Shown here: one piece after another, positions 9,239 to 17,215 of the stretch
Layout of the letters: the number at the start of each line of letters is the position of its first letter
Numbering within the stretch: the stretch's first letter is position 1
From: Saccharothrix sp. NRRL B-16314
GTDB taxonomy: Bacteria; Actinomycetota; Actinomycetes; Mycobacteriales; Pseudonocardiaceae
Length of the DNA: 64,000 nucleotides
NCBI RefSeq assembly: GCF_000716595.1
Contig: NZ_JNXC01000019.1
Span: forward strand, 144,199-208,198
Direction: 5' to 3'
Made by a program: the position numbers and the translations under genes
Notes under the pieces: generated by a model
What the model was told of the DNA's origin: nothing
Databases searched by the model: none
Seen by the model: the letters and a program-made list of their open reading frames with translations, nothing else

Positions 9239-10084
9239 GTGAACGACGACGCATTTCAGGGAATGCTGTTCGGCGCCACCTCCGCCGCTGACGAGACCAC
9301 CGACGCCGGCCCGCTCGACGAGCTGCGCGTCTGCGCGCTGAACGTCAACAGCCCCAACCCCAGCCGCGCGCAACGCATCGTCAACTGGCTACTGGCCACC
9401 AAGAGCAACACGCTCGTGCTCACCGAGATGCAACCCTCCGAAGGAGGCCGTCACATCCTCGCCTGCCTCCAAGCGGAAGGATTCACCACCACCTGCCCGC
9501 CAGGCTGGAAAGACACCCGCTACTTCACCGCCGTAGCCACCCGAGGCATCGAGGCCGCACCGGTCCAGCCGGCAGGGTTCGATCCCCGCATCAACGCCGT
9601 CGACCTGACCACCGACGACACGACCGTGCGGCTCCTGGGCATCTACGGGCCGACCAACGGCATGACCCCCGACAGCAGCCACCGCCGCCGCGAGTTCCAG
9701 CAGCGTCTTCTGGACTACCTCTCCCGGATCAACCGGCCCGCCCTGTGCATCGCCGGCGACCTCAACGTCGTCGAACCCGACCACCGCCCCCGCCTACCGG
9801 CGTTCGAAAACCACGACTACGCCTTCTACACCGGCCTGCTCGACCTCGGTCTCCACGACGCCTACCGCGAACTCAACCCCTCGGGCGGCGACCACAGCTG
9901 GATCAATCCACGCTTCGGCAGCCAACGTCTGGACCACAGCCTCGTCAGCGCCCAAGCCGGCGAAATCCGCGCATGCGCCTACGACCACACCACCCGAAGC
10001 GACGACCTCAGCGATCACTCCGCCCTGCTCACCACCATCGGGCTGCGGTCGGGTGGCGCGGCGACGAACGGCCATCGCACGTAG
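9239..10084 (+). CDS. Endonuclease/exonuclease/phosphatase (EEP) family protein
   Basis: A GTG start at 9239 gives 281 residues and lies 8 bp after the previous stop. EEP-fold metal-site motifs occur in order: ALNVNSPN, LTEMQ, AGDLNVVEP, then a DHS motif (RLDHSLVS) and the terminal LSDHSALLT. Members cut nucleic acids or remove phosphates from small molecules. As the last gene of a biosynthetic operon it may act as a phosphatase or phosphodiesterase on the pathway product. It is a paralogue of the protein at 10867-11691. The longer upstream reading in this frame is shadow sequence of the cupin gene. Confidence 0.82.
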   Translation: MNDDAFQGMLFGATSAADETTDAGPLDELRVCALNVNSPNPSRAQRIVNWLLATKSNTLVLTEMQPSEGGRHILACLQAEGFTTTCPPGWKDTRYFTAVATRGIEAAPVQPAGFDPRINAVDLTTDDTTVRLLGIYGPTNGMTPDSSHRRREFQQRLLDYLSRINRPALCIAGDLNVVEPDHRPRLPAFENHDYAFYTGLLDLGLHDAYRELNPSGGDHSWINPRFGSQRLDHSLVSAQAGEIRACAYDHTTRSDDLSDHSALLTTIGLRSGGAATNGHRT

Positions 10085-10101
10085 TGGCCGACGGCCGTTC
10101 G
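10065..10101. terminator. Hairpin between convergent genes
   Basis: CGAACGGCC (10065-10073) pairs perfectly with GGCCGTTCG (10093-10101) around a 19-base loop. It spans the stop of the EEP gene and sits just before the stop of the convergent Nudix gene. It probably ends transcription from both sides. No uridine run is present, as is usual in actinobacteria. Confidence 0.55.
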
Positions 10102-10111
10102 CTGCGACGTA

Positions 10112-10711
10112 CTACCCCACCAACGCCGGGGTTCCCAGGCGGGTCAGGAGCTTGTCGCGGAACCGGGCCATGTGCGGATCGAACCGGTCGTGTGCCCATT
10201 CCGCCGGGTCGTCCAAGGCGAACCAGCGGACGTCATTCGCCTCGCGGGGATCCGCTTCGATCCGCATGTCCCGATCGGCAGCCAGGACGAACCAGAACGA
10301 CACGTCGATGTGACTGTGCTCGCCGCGCGTCTTCGTGACGGTCAGGAACAGCGGCTCGTCTCCGAACCGCGGATGGAACTCGCCGTCGATCTCCAGTTCC
10401 TCGGCCGCCTCCCGCGCCACTGTCGTGCGTGGGTCCTCGCCGTCGTCGACATGGCCGCCGGGGAACAGCCACAAGCCCGCCTTCACGTGGTCGACCAGAA
10501 GGACGCTGCGCCGTGCCTCGTCGAACAGGGCGAAATAGACGCACAGGTGCTTGTCCGGCGTCGCTGGCTTGGCGATCCGGAACAGCGGGGCACCCGATCG
10601 AACCCACTGCAACGTGGTGGCCTTGTCCTGTGCTTCGTGCTCGTCGAGAGGCACTACACCAGCCACCAGGTCGTACACCACATCACGCGGATCCTGACCT
10701 GCCACTGTCAT
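10112..10711 (-). CDS. Nudix hydrolase
   Basis: The ATG at 10711 has GGAGG eight bases before it and is preferred over the ATG eight codons upstream, giving 199 residues. The Nudix box is clear: GGHVDDGED from residue 85, then REAAEELEI at 100-108 with the metal-binding glutamates. The family's usual final Gly is replaced by Glu. These enzymes hydrolyse nucleoside diphosphates linked to another group. Standing between two EEP genes and opposite a kinase/aminotransferase operon, it may trim or recycle a nucleotide-linked intermediate. It is convergent with the operon and codirectional with the second EEP gene. Confidence 0.9.
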   Translation of the reverse strand: MTVAGQDPRDVVYDLVAGVVPLDEHEAQDKATTLQWVRSGAPLFRIAKPATPDKHLCVYFALFDEARRSVLLVDHVKAGLWLFPGGHVDDGEDPRTTVAREAAEELEIDGEFHPRFGDEPLFLTVTKTRGEHSHIDVSFWFVLAADRDMRIEADPREANDVRWFALDDPAEWAHDRFDPHMARFRDKLLTRLGTPALVG

Positions 10712-10866
10712 CTTCGAACCCTCCAGGACGAGCATGCCTCAGTCCACAGCCGCTGCTTCCAGCAGCGGCTCCCGTTATCGCCCGAAGGCGCGTGGCGGAC
10801 CCTAGCAGTGGGCTCTTCTGGTCTCCGGGAGTACACGCCGCTTCGCGATACGGCGGCGTTGCAGAG

Positions 10867-11691
10867 TCACGCGGTCGTGACAGACAGATCGAGAGTCACG
10901 CTCATCGCCGAGTGGTCGGTCAGCCCGGCTGTTCGCACGGAGTGGTCGTATCGACATTCAACTACCGCAGCACGGTGCGCTCGGTTGACGAACGCGTGGT
11001 CAATTCGGTACCCGTTGCGCAGACCTTCAGCGGACGGTCGACCGAACCACGAATAATCCATCTTGGTAGGTTCCATTACACGAAACGCGTCGTCGAACCC
11101 GGCGCGACCGAACTCCCGGTAGAAGTCGTACTCCCACGATCCGAACACCGCGTAACGCGGATCATGAGCCGGTTCCACCACGTTCAGATCACCCGCCACC
11201 ACAACCGGACCACCTCCGCCGATGCCCCTCCCGACATCGGGCAGCATCGCCGCGACCCGATCTTGGAACGCACGTTTGGCCTGGTTACGAAGCTCCTTCG
11301 GGCCGCGAGACGGAACGTAGAGACCGACCACACCGATCTCGCCCGCAGGCAGGGACATGCGAGCGGCGACGCACCGGTGCCCCAGCACACCGGCTCCGAC
11401 ATCGATAGCGGTCGGCTCCGGATCGCGACTGGCCACCAGCACCCGGTATCGGTCATTTGACGCCGGACTCGGGAGCAGCACTCCATAACCGGCATCCGCG
11501 AGCAAGCCGGCCAATACAGCACCCGACTCGCCCGCCGACACCTCGGTCAACACGAGCACATCGGCGCCAACACCCACGAGCCAGGCCACCTGCCGACGTG
11601 TCCTCGAAATATCGGCTCGCTGGACGTTGCACGTCACAATCCGAACCTCGGAGGCTCGGCCGAGTCCGCTCTTGCTGTCCGTTCCTCCCAT
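10867..11691 (-). CDS. Second EEP family protein
   Basis: A 274-residue EEP-fold protein with the metal motifs TCNVQ, LTEV, AGDLNVVEP, YRIDHAFVN and LTDHSAM. It shares AGDLNVVEP and the spacing of motifs with the protein at 9239-10084, so the two are paralogues, though clearly diverged. The ATG at 11691 is used; no strong ribosome site was found, so the start is uncertain by a few codons. It reads leftwards, ending 156 bp before the Nudix start. Nuclease versus phosphatase activity cannot be told from sequence. Confidence 0.82.
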   Translation of the reverse strand: MGGTDSKSGLGRASEVRIVTCNVQRADISRTRRQVAWLVGVGADVLVLTEVSAGESGAVLAGLLADAGYGVLLPSPASNDRYRVLVASRDPEPTAIDVGAGVLGHRCVAARMSLPAGEIGVVGLYVPSRGPKELRNQAKRAFQDRVAAMLPDVGRGIGGGGPVVVAGDLNVVEPAHDPRYAVFGSWEYDFYREFGRAGFDDAFRVMEPTKMDYSWFGRPSAEGLRNGYRIDHAFVNRAHRAAVVECRYDHSVRTAGLTDHSAMSVTLDLSVTTA

Positions 11692-11817
11692 GGTGCCGAG
11701 ACCCTAACCGGAGCAGTAGTGGAAGTTCTCATGCCTACCGTGCGCGTCGACAACGTGCCCGCAGCCAATCGGCGCCGCACCGCCGATCGACAACATGTCG
11801 AGACGTACAGCCGACAC

Positions 11818-11998
11818 TCATCCGCGCACGCGCTGCCGCACAAGCAGGAGGTCGCCGTAGGCCGAGCCGGTGACCCAGACCTCGGCCACAAGCGGCTTCA
11901 CCAGCATCCGTCCGAACGGCTCGCAGGGCGTCATCGAACTCCATTGCGGCAAGGCGGGCGTCGGCGACCGCCGCGTCCGCGGTCAACTGATCAATCAC
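11818..11998 (-). pseudogene. Possible frameshifted small gene
   Basis: Two leftward frames each contain protein-like sequence that breaks off where the other begins. From a GTG at 11998 the sequence starts IDQLTADAAVADARLAAMEF. A second frame from the ATG at 11934 ends LVAEVWVTGSAYGDLLLVRQ plus four residues, stopping at 11818. They could be one gene with a frameshift or two small overlapping genes. No family was recognised. Confidence 0.25.
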
Positions 11999-12403
11999 CA
12001 GGCCCGGCCTGTGCCCACGCCGCGACCACCCTCGACGTTCGAGGGCTGGATCGGCGCGCGCGGCTCGTGCCGCTGCCCTGATGAACAGCCACCGAGACCA
12101 CAGGGACCGCGATACCCCAACGGTGGAATCCTCCGGAACGTACCGCCGCGTTCATGCAGGCCAAGCCAGGTAGCGACTCATTGACGCCTCAACGGCACCC
12201 AGAGACGTGCTTGATCGGGCGACCCATTCCCAGTTCACTACCTCGCGCTGCACCAAAAGAGCCAAGGCCCTCTCAGACGCTCAAGTGAACGCAACGCATC
12301 CAGTCGATCCAGGTCGTCGCACGGCCAACGCCTGCGCAGTGTTCACGGAGATATGCCGCTCACGGCCCCACACCAAGACGATCGCTGAGCAGAAAGGAGC
12401 GCC
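11999..12403. other. Intergenic stretch without a recognised gene
   Basis: About 400 bp with only short or low-quality open frames. It precedes the broken methyltransferase gene and may hold its old promoter region. No repeat or RNA gene was seen. Confidence 0.35.
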
Positions 12404-12855
12404 ATGGGCACCAACACCGCCACCTCGTCGCCGGAGACACTACGGACCGAGATGGTCGCCAGAGAGTGCGCAAGGCAGGACACACACGGCAGAGCGAGGT
12501 TGAACGGGTTCTGCTCGACACACCAGGCCACGAGTTCGTACCCGAAGCCGACTGGCGGTCACCTACAACCCGTGACAAGCGGTGATCACCCACCGGTTCG
12601 AGGACGGCCGGTCGCTGTCCTGTGCGTCGGCGCCGTGGCTCGTTGCCGCGATGCTCGACCCGCTCGACGTCCAGCCGGGCAACCGCATCCTTGAAATCGG
12701 CGCGGGCACCGGATACAACGCCTGCCTGCTCGCCCAGCTGACCGGCCGCGCCCCCTGGTCACCACCATCGACATCGACCCGGACGTGACCACCCAAGCCA
12801 AGCGGGCACTGGCCACCAGGCTACGGCGACGTGCATGTGATCACCGGCGACCCGC
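12404..12855 (+). pseudogene. Broken protein-isoaspartate-type methyltransferase
   Basis: Pieces of one methyltransferase lie in successive frames. From the ATG at 12404 (AGAAAGGAG just upstream) the protein starts MGTNTATSSPETLR. A shifted frame continues VLLDTPGHEFVPEADW, another gives ITHRFEDGRSLSCASAPWL and the SAM-binding motif RILEIGAGTGYNACLL near 12690. Further shifts give TIDIDPDV and GYGDVHVITGDP. This is the order found in protein-L-isoaspartate-type methyltransferases, including those linked to FxLD-type peptide modification. At least three frameshifts make it inactive. It ends abruptly in transposase sequence. Confidence 0.7.
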
Positions 12856-13125
12856 GACCGGGCAACCGCAGCGACTGCACCGTCTACCGCGACTCCGGCA
12901 TCGCCGACGTGCTCGACGGCCGACCCGCCATGGCCGACGGCGGCAACCCGGGCAACCCCAAAGCGATGATGCCTTACCGCAAACCCCGCGACGGCACCGT
13001 GTTGACCGACTGGCAGAAAGGCCTCAACACCGTTCACCGGTCGATCCGTACCCGTGCCGAACACGCACTGGCCCGCATGAAGAACTGGACGACCTGCACG
13101 ACTACCGCTGCGCCGCTCACACCTT
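12856..13125 (+). pseudogene. C-terminal fragment of an IS5-type DDE transposase
   Basis: The sequence GNRSDCTVYRDSGIADVL, then MADGGNPGNPK, MPYRKP, HRSIRTRAEHALARMKNW matches the end of DDE transposases of the IS5-like group. The catalytic glutamate region (RAEHALARMK) is kept. After about 13084 the frame shifts and homology continues as LHDYRCAAHTLR in another frame. The N-terminal two thirds are missing, and the 5' edge abuts the methyltransferase remnant directly. Confidence 0.65.
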
Positions 13126-13311
13126 GCGATCGCGTGCCCACGACTGCGATGGTGCAACCGCCACAGTGCAGTGGCTTGTACACCTCGTACGGTGGTGGGA
13201 CCGTGTCGATCGCGGCTCGCGGGTGGAGCCGTCCACGGGTGTCTCGCGCGGCGGGAATCCCGACTCGCTCAGCCATACCTCTTTCCCCTCGTCCGGCGAC
13301 GGATGGGCGAG

Positions 13312-13902
13312 CTACTTGCCGCGGGCGTCGTCGATCATCCAGTCGATGTAGGCGTCGATGGCCGGGCCCTCGACCTCGTCGAGGATCTGGTTGGCGAGTT
13401 GTCGGCAGTTCTTCTCGATCTCGTCCAACTCGACCAGGTCACAGACCAGGACCCTGTCGGCCCTGAGCGTCACACCGAGCGGAAGACGGCCACCAGGCAG
13501 ATCCCGGAGTGACCTGTTGCCGCTGGGACCGGGGAGTGCTTCGAAGTCGTTGAGCTCCGCCTCGTCGAGGTGTTCGAGGCTGTTACGCAGAAGGCGCATG
13601 AGCCGGTCTTCTGCGGGCCGGGTTCCACCGCGAGCTTCGGCCATCCTCTTCGCCCACTTCTCGAACTGCTGCGCGGAGACCATGAGCAGGTGCTGCTCAA
13701 TCCACACCTCATCGATCTTCGCGGCGATGTCCCACTCCGTGAGCGTCGCGTCATCCATGCGCTCGTACGCCTTGTCGAAGCTGCTCGCCTGCCGCAAAGC
13801 GTGACGAAGTCGCGTCGCCTGGCGGAGGGTGCCGTCCGCCCACCGCTGCGTGAACATGCGCGCCATCAGATAGTCGCTGGGTTTGACCTGCTCGGGATCC
13901 AT
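13312..13902 (-). CDS. Hypothetical protein
   Basis: A 196-residue soluble protein from the ATG at 13902, with good amino-acid composition and no membrane segments or signal peptide. It is mostly helical and acidic, for example ERMDDATLTEWDIAAKID and LMRLLRNSLEHLDEAELNDF. No domain was recognised. It lies downstream of the HigA-ImmA gene on the same strand with a gap of about 180 bp. It may belong to the same transcription unit, but nothing proves it. Confidence 0.65.
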   Translation of the reverse strand: MDPEQVKPSDYLMARMFTQRWADGTLRQATRLRHALRQASSFDKAYERMDDATLTEWDIAAKIDEVWIEQHLLMVSAQQFEKWAKRMAEARGGTRPAEDRLMRLLRNSLEHLDEAELNDFEALPGPSGNRSLRDLPGGRLPLGVTLRADRVLVCDLVELDEIEKNCRQLANQILDEVEGPAIDAYIDWMIDDARGK

Positions 13903-14085
13903 CTTTCGATGATGCCCGCCTGGCGGCTCGGCCGACGCGCCGGTACGACTCGGCAGTCCGGCCGCATCCGTTTCTGTGTCCGCCTACCCACCCCGACAAC
14001 CGAGAGCTACCTGGTCGTCCCTCGCACGCAAACGCGCGGTTCAGCGTCCCCCCGAACCCTCCGGCGACTGAACGTCGCTGACGCG

Positions 14086-15204
14086 TCAGTCAACCAACTC
14101 GTACTTCTCGAACAGGTCCCTGCCGAACCGGTAGTCCTTGAGCTCGAATTGCAAGCGGCCAGCCACGATCGCGGGCGCGATGCCGAGCCGGTCCGCGAAC
14201 GCGCGCACCTGACGGGAATTCCACGGGTTGAGTGCGACCAATTCACGCCTGTGGACAGACGGGATGAGCAGGTCGGCCGCGAACTTGTTCGCTTCCGTTT
14301 CCTCGTCCGACGAACCGTTCCCCGGCTTGGCTATGTCCTCGGCTTCGATGAACACGCTACGTTTTCCATGCAAGAGCACGTGAGCAAGTTCGTGGAAGAA
14401 CGCAAACCAAAACTTATCATTGCGCTTCCCGCGCAAGCTGAGCTGCACCACGGCCTTAGACGGGGAGAGCCAACGCGTGGCGCCGCTGGCTCGGCAGCCG
14501 ACGATTTCTCTCACCAGGACGACTGCAACACCTGCACTGGCGCACAGGCGCCTCATGCGTGGCTCGAACTCGGCCGGGGACAGTACGGTCAACGCGCGCA
14601 GCTCGGGCAGCACGCTTTTGAGCCGTGCTCGGTCGAACGGCTCGCACGGGATGTTCGTCGCCTCCACCTCACCCAGGCGCAGCCACGCGGCCATGGCCCC
14701 TGCGTCTACCTCGAACGCCGCTGACTTCAGGTAGTTGACCGCGGGGTTAGCCCAGACCTCCTCCCACGCCTCGATCCCACCGACGCCGAAAAAGTTCAAG
14801 GCCTGCTGGAGCACGCGGGGTTCGTCGGTGTGGTCGGCGGTGATCTTCCCGAGCTTGCGTAGCGCGGCGATCGGCATCCGCTTCAACCATCCGACGTGGG
14901 CAGTGAGCTTCTCGCGTTCTAGTTCACGGGTCAGGTGGTCGCGGTAGCGCGATTCGAGGTCGTTCCAGAAGCGAGCCGGCATGCCGGTGACCCGTTCCAG
15001 GGTGATAGCGGTCTCGTGGGTGAGCACCGCTTGGCCCTGGATGATCTGGTTGATGTGCTTGGTGGACAGGCCTGCGCGAACCGCCAGCTGCGCCTGGCTC
15101 ATGTTCAGTGCTTCAAGCGTTTCCCGCAAGGTTTCCCCCGGAGGCAGTACCTCCAAAGGCTCGTACCCGTACCGCTCAGTGGAACCGGCGTGCGTTGTTG
15201 TCAT
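14086..15204 (-). CDS. HigA-like antitoxin fused to an ImmA/IrrE-type peptidase
   Basis: The ATG at 15204 follows GAGGAGGT at ideal spacing, giving 372 residues. Residues about 18-85 are a HigA-type XRE helix-turn-helix (SQAQLAVRAGLSTKHINQII). The C-terminal half contains HELAH near residue 272 with a downstream ETEANKFAADLLIP segment. These are the zinc site and third-ligand region of ImmA/IrrE metallopeptidases, which cleave repressors or toxins. It is likely the antitoxin and autorepressor partner of the HigB-like gene just upstream, and the peptidase may destroy a regulator after a trigger. A similar domain pair occurs at 34609-35835. Confidence 0.85.
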   Translation of the reverse strand: MTTTHAGSTERYGYEPLEVLPPGETLRETLEALNMSQAQLAVRAGLSTKHINQIIQGQAVLTHETAITLERVTGMPARFWNDLESRYRDHLTRELEREKLTAHVGWLKRMPIAALRKLGKITADHTDEPRVLQQALNFFGVGGIEAWEEVWANPAVNYLKSAAFEVDAGAMAAWLRLGEVEATNIPCEPFDRARLKSVLPELRALTVLSPAEFEPRMRRLCASAGVAVVLVREIVGCRASGATRWLSPSKAVVQLSLRGKRNDKFWFAFFHELAHVLLHGKRSVFIEAEDIAKPGNGSSDEETEANKFAADLLIPSVHRRELVALNPWNSRQVRAFADRLGIAPAIVAGRLQFELKDYRFGRDLFEKYELVD

Positions 15205-15361
15205 CGGTGTCACCTCCTCGTTCTTCCGCTCTCCGTGTGTGCCGGACCAGCGGCTGGCGGGCCGCGAGGACGAGTCCGAGCAGATCCTCCCCGTTCCCGG
15301 CGCTTGGCCGGTCCGCGAGGCGGCTCGGGGCCATTGTGTCGGTCGTCTGGTGAACGCCGGG

Positions 15362-15697
15362 TCAACCCGGCTCCGTGATCTCGACGACAAGCACCCGTTC
15401 CACCCGTTCGAGGTCGACCGTGCCGTCATCGCGCCGGGGCGCGGGGTCCCCGTCGGCGGAGACGATCATCTGCCGACCGCCGCCGAGGTCCAGCACGAAC
15501 CGCTCACCCGCGTCTGCGGCGACCTTCTTCCAGCGCACTTGGGGCAGGCAGGCGAGTTCAGCCAGCGTCGACGCGGCAACCATTTGATCGAGTCTCAACC
15601 GGATCCTCAGAGCGCCTTCCGGCCCCCACTTCTGGCGTGTTTTCGCAGGTGAAGAGCACGTCTTGGCCATCTGCAACGAGGCAAAGCCGACCTCCAT
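15362..15697 (-). CDS. HigB/RelE-type toxin-like protein
   Basis: The ATG at 15697 is preceded by GGGACGG and gives 111 residues; another ATG lies at 15721. The pattern CSSPAKTRQKWG, LRIRLRLDQMVAASTLAELACLP, then ERFVLDLGGGRQMIV and VLVVEITEPG follows HigB/RelE-fold toxins, which cleave mRNA on the ribosome. It stands toxin-first before the HigA-like gene, the usual higBA order, though the 157-bp gap between them is long. Divergent from the ubiquitin-like operon. Confidence 0.7.
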   Translation of the reverse strand: MEVGFASLQMAKTCSSPAKTRQKWGPEGALRIRLRLDQMVAASTLAELACLPQVRWKKVAADAGERFVLDLGGGRQMIVSADGDPAPRRDDGTVDLERVERVLVVEITEPG

Positions 15698-15730
15698 CAC
15701 CGTCCCAACGTCGAAAGTCATGTACCCATC

Positions 15731-15757
15731 AGGTGCATGCTTTGATAGCATGCACCT
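15731..15757. promoter_or_regulatory. Perfect 10-bp inverted repeat upstream of higB
   Basis: AGGTGCATGC (15731-15740) and GCATGCACCT (15748-15757) are perfect inverted copies with a 7-base AT-rich spacer (TTTGATA). A third half-site-like AGGT follows at 15761. It lies 34 bp before the toxin ATG, where HigA-type antitoxins bind to repress their own operon, and 120 bp before the Ub-like gene. It is probably an operator for one or both directions. Confidence 0.65.
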
Positions 15758-15876
15758 AGCAGGTAAACGATACTCCGTGACGGTGACTACGCACAGCGCA
15801 GTCACCCGATCGCCGAGGGCGCACCCAGCGGCACCCCCCGAGTCGTCGCCTGAACCGATCGACGAGGAGATAGGCG

Positions 15877-16131
15877 ATGCCCGACAAGGTCGAACTCCAG
15901 GTGGTGGTTAACGGCACCCCGACCGCGGTGGAGGCCAACCCCAACGCCCCGCTGCGCAGCATCATCGGCAGGGCACTCGCGCAGACGGACAACAGCGGAC
16001 AGCCGGTGGAGAACTGGGAGCTGCGGGACAACGCGGGCGGGGTCCTGGACCTCGACGCCAAGATCGGCAGCTTCGGGTTCGGCGCGGGCACGCGGCTGTT
16101 CCTCAACCTGCGTGCCGGCGTCGGCGGCTGA
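15877..16131 (+). CDS. Ubiquitin-like protein with C-terminal Gly-Gly
   Basis: An 84-residue protein with GAGGAG before the ATG. The fold reads as a beta-grasp: an N-terminal beta hairpin (VELQVVVNGTPTAVEA), a helix (LRSIIGRALAQ), then WELRDNAGGVLDLDAKIGSF. It ends LRAGVGG with the two glycines as the last residues, ready for E1 activation without processing. It is the first gene of an operon with E2-like, JAMM and E1-like genes, so it is almost certainly a conjugated tag and not a sulphur carrier for thiamin or molybdopterin synthesis. Targets are unknown. Confidence 0.88.
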   Translation: MPDKVELQVVVNGTPTAVEANPNAPLRSIIGRALAQTDNSGQPVENWELRDNAGGVLDLDAKIGSFGFGAGTRLFLNLRAGVGG

Positions 16132-16136
16132 GTCCC

Positions 16137-16739
16137 GTGGCCGCAGCCGTCGAGGAGCAGTACGTCGACCCGGAGGTCTCGCGCCGGAAGTTCGACCGCC
16201 AAGTGGCTGACTACCGCGCGCTGGAGCGCGACTACCAGGCGAAGGGCTGGTTCCTGGTCGATGCCACGTTCCCCAAGGTGTTCGTGGTGATGGCGGCCCG
16301 GCAGATCTCTCCCCCGGCGCTGGTGACCGGAGTGCTGATCGACTACACCAACTACGACGTCCGGCCGCCCTCGGTACGGCTGGCCGACCCGTTTACCCGT
16401 GAGCCGTACCGAACAGGGCAGTTGCCCACCACACTAAGGCGGAACACGGGCAAGATCCATTCCATCACCCCGGACGGCAGACCGGTGATGGAAGCCCAGA
16501 CCCTGATGCAGGGCTACTCGTCCGACAGCCTGCCCTTCCTGTGCCTCCCCGGTGTGCGGGAGTATCACGACCACCCCGGCCACAGCGGTGATGCGTGGGA
16601 GCTCCACCGCGTAGCACGCGCCGGCGCCCTGGTCCGCCTGCTGGATGTCATCCACACCTACGGCGTCGCGCCCGTGGCCGGTTGGCAAGTGGAGTTCAAC
16701 CCCAGGGTGGGCTTCGACCCGGGGGTGCCGCCCCAGTGA
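16137..16739 (+). CDS. E2-like protein of the CEHH (predicted metal-binding) family
   Basis: A 200-residue protein from a GTG at 16137, 5 bp after the Ub-like stop. The key motif is CLPGVREYHDHPGHSGD, with Cys136, Glu142, His144 and His149. This matches the predicted metal-binding CEHH family found beside prokaryotic Ub-like, JAB and E1 genes and considered E2-like (family knowledge, not searched). The N-terminal part (WFLVDATFPKVFV) fits the beta-sheet of such proteins. Cys136 is the candidate carrier of the Ub-like thioester. Its stop overlaps the next GTG start. Whether it conjugates the tag, and to what, is open. Confidence 0.8.
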   Translation: MAAAVEEQYVDPEVSRRKFDRQVADYRALERDYQAKGWFLVDATFPKVFVVMAARQISPPALVTGVLIDYTNYDVRPPSVRLADPFTREPYRTGQLPTTLRRNTGKIHSITPDGRPVMEAQTLMQGYSSDSLPFLCLPGVREYHDHPGHSGDAWELHRVARAGALVRLLDVIHTYGVAPVAGWQVEFNPRVGFDPGVPPQ

Positions 16740-17215
16740 GGCTGGCCGATGTCCGAAGGTTCGACGTCCCGGCCGAGATCGTCGCCAAGACCGAGGACGC
16801 GGTGCGCGGTGCCGGGGCCGAGGGCTACGAGTTGTTCGTGCTGTGGACCGGCGTGCTCTCCGGCGAGGTGTTCACCGTCCGGACACCCCACGTCCCGAAG
16901 CAGACGTCCTACCGCCTTGAGTCTGGACTGTGCGTCCGGGTCGACGGAGACGAGCTGCACCGCCTCAACCGCTGGCTCTACGAAGCCGGTGAGGTGCTCG
17001 CCGTCCAGGTGCACACCCACCCGATGGAGGCCTACCACTCGGACACCGACAACACCTACCCCATCGTGACCCAGGTGGGCGGCCTGTCGATTGTGCTGCC
17101 GCACTTCGGGGCAGACGGCTTCACCGACCCCGGCGTCGCCACCTACCGACTTGCCCCCGCGGGCTGGCAAGGACTCCGCGACCACGCCGCACGCCGATTG
17201 GTACAGGTGATCTGA
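16736..17215 (+). CDS. JAB/MPN (JAMM) metallopeptidase
   Basis: The GTG at 16736 overlaps the E2-like stop and gives 159 residues; the longer upstream frame is shadow. The zinc and catalytic residues are Glu32 (GYELFVLWTG), His93 and His95 (QVHTHP), Ser102 and Asp105 (HSDTDN). Spacing from His95 to the serine is one residue shorter than in the classic JAMM motif, a form also remembered from bacterial Ub-operon relatives. Its role is to cut the Ub-like protein from conjugates or polymers, like eukaryotic deubiquitinases of this fold. It is translationally coupled to its neighbours. Confidence 0.85.
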   Translation: MRLADVRRFDVPAEIVAKTEDAVRGAGAEGYELFVLWTGVLSGEVFTVRTPHVPKQTSYRLESGLCVRVDGDELHRLNRWLYEAGEVLAVQVHTHPMEAYHSDTDNTYPIVTQVGGLSIVLPHFGADGFTDPGVATYRLAPAGWQGLRDHAARRLVQVI

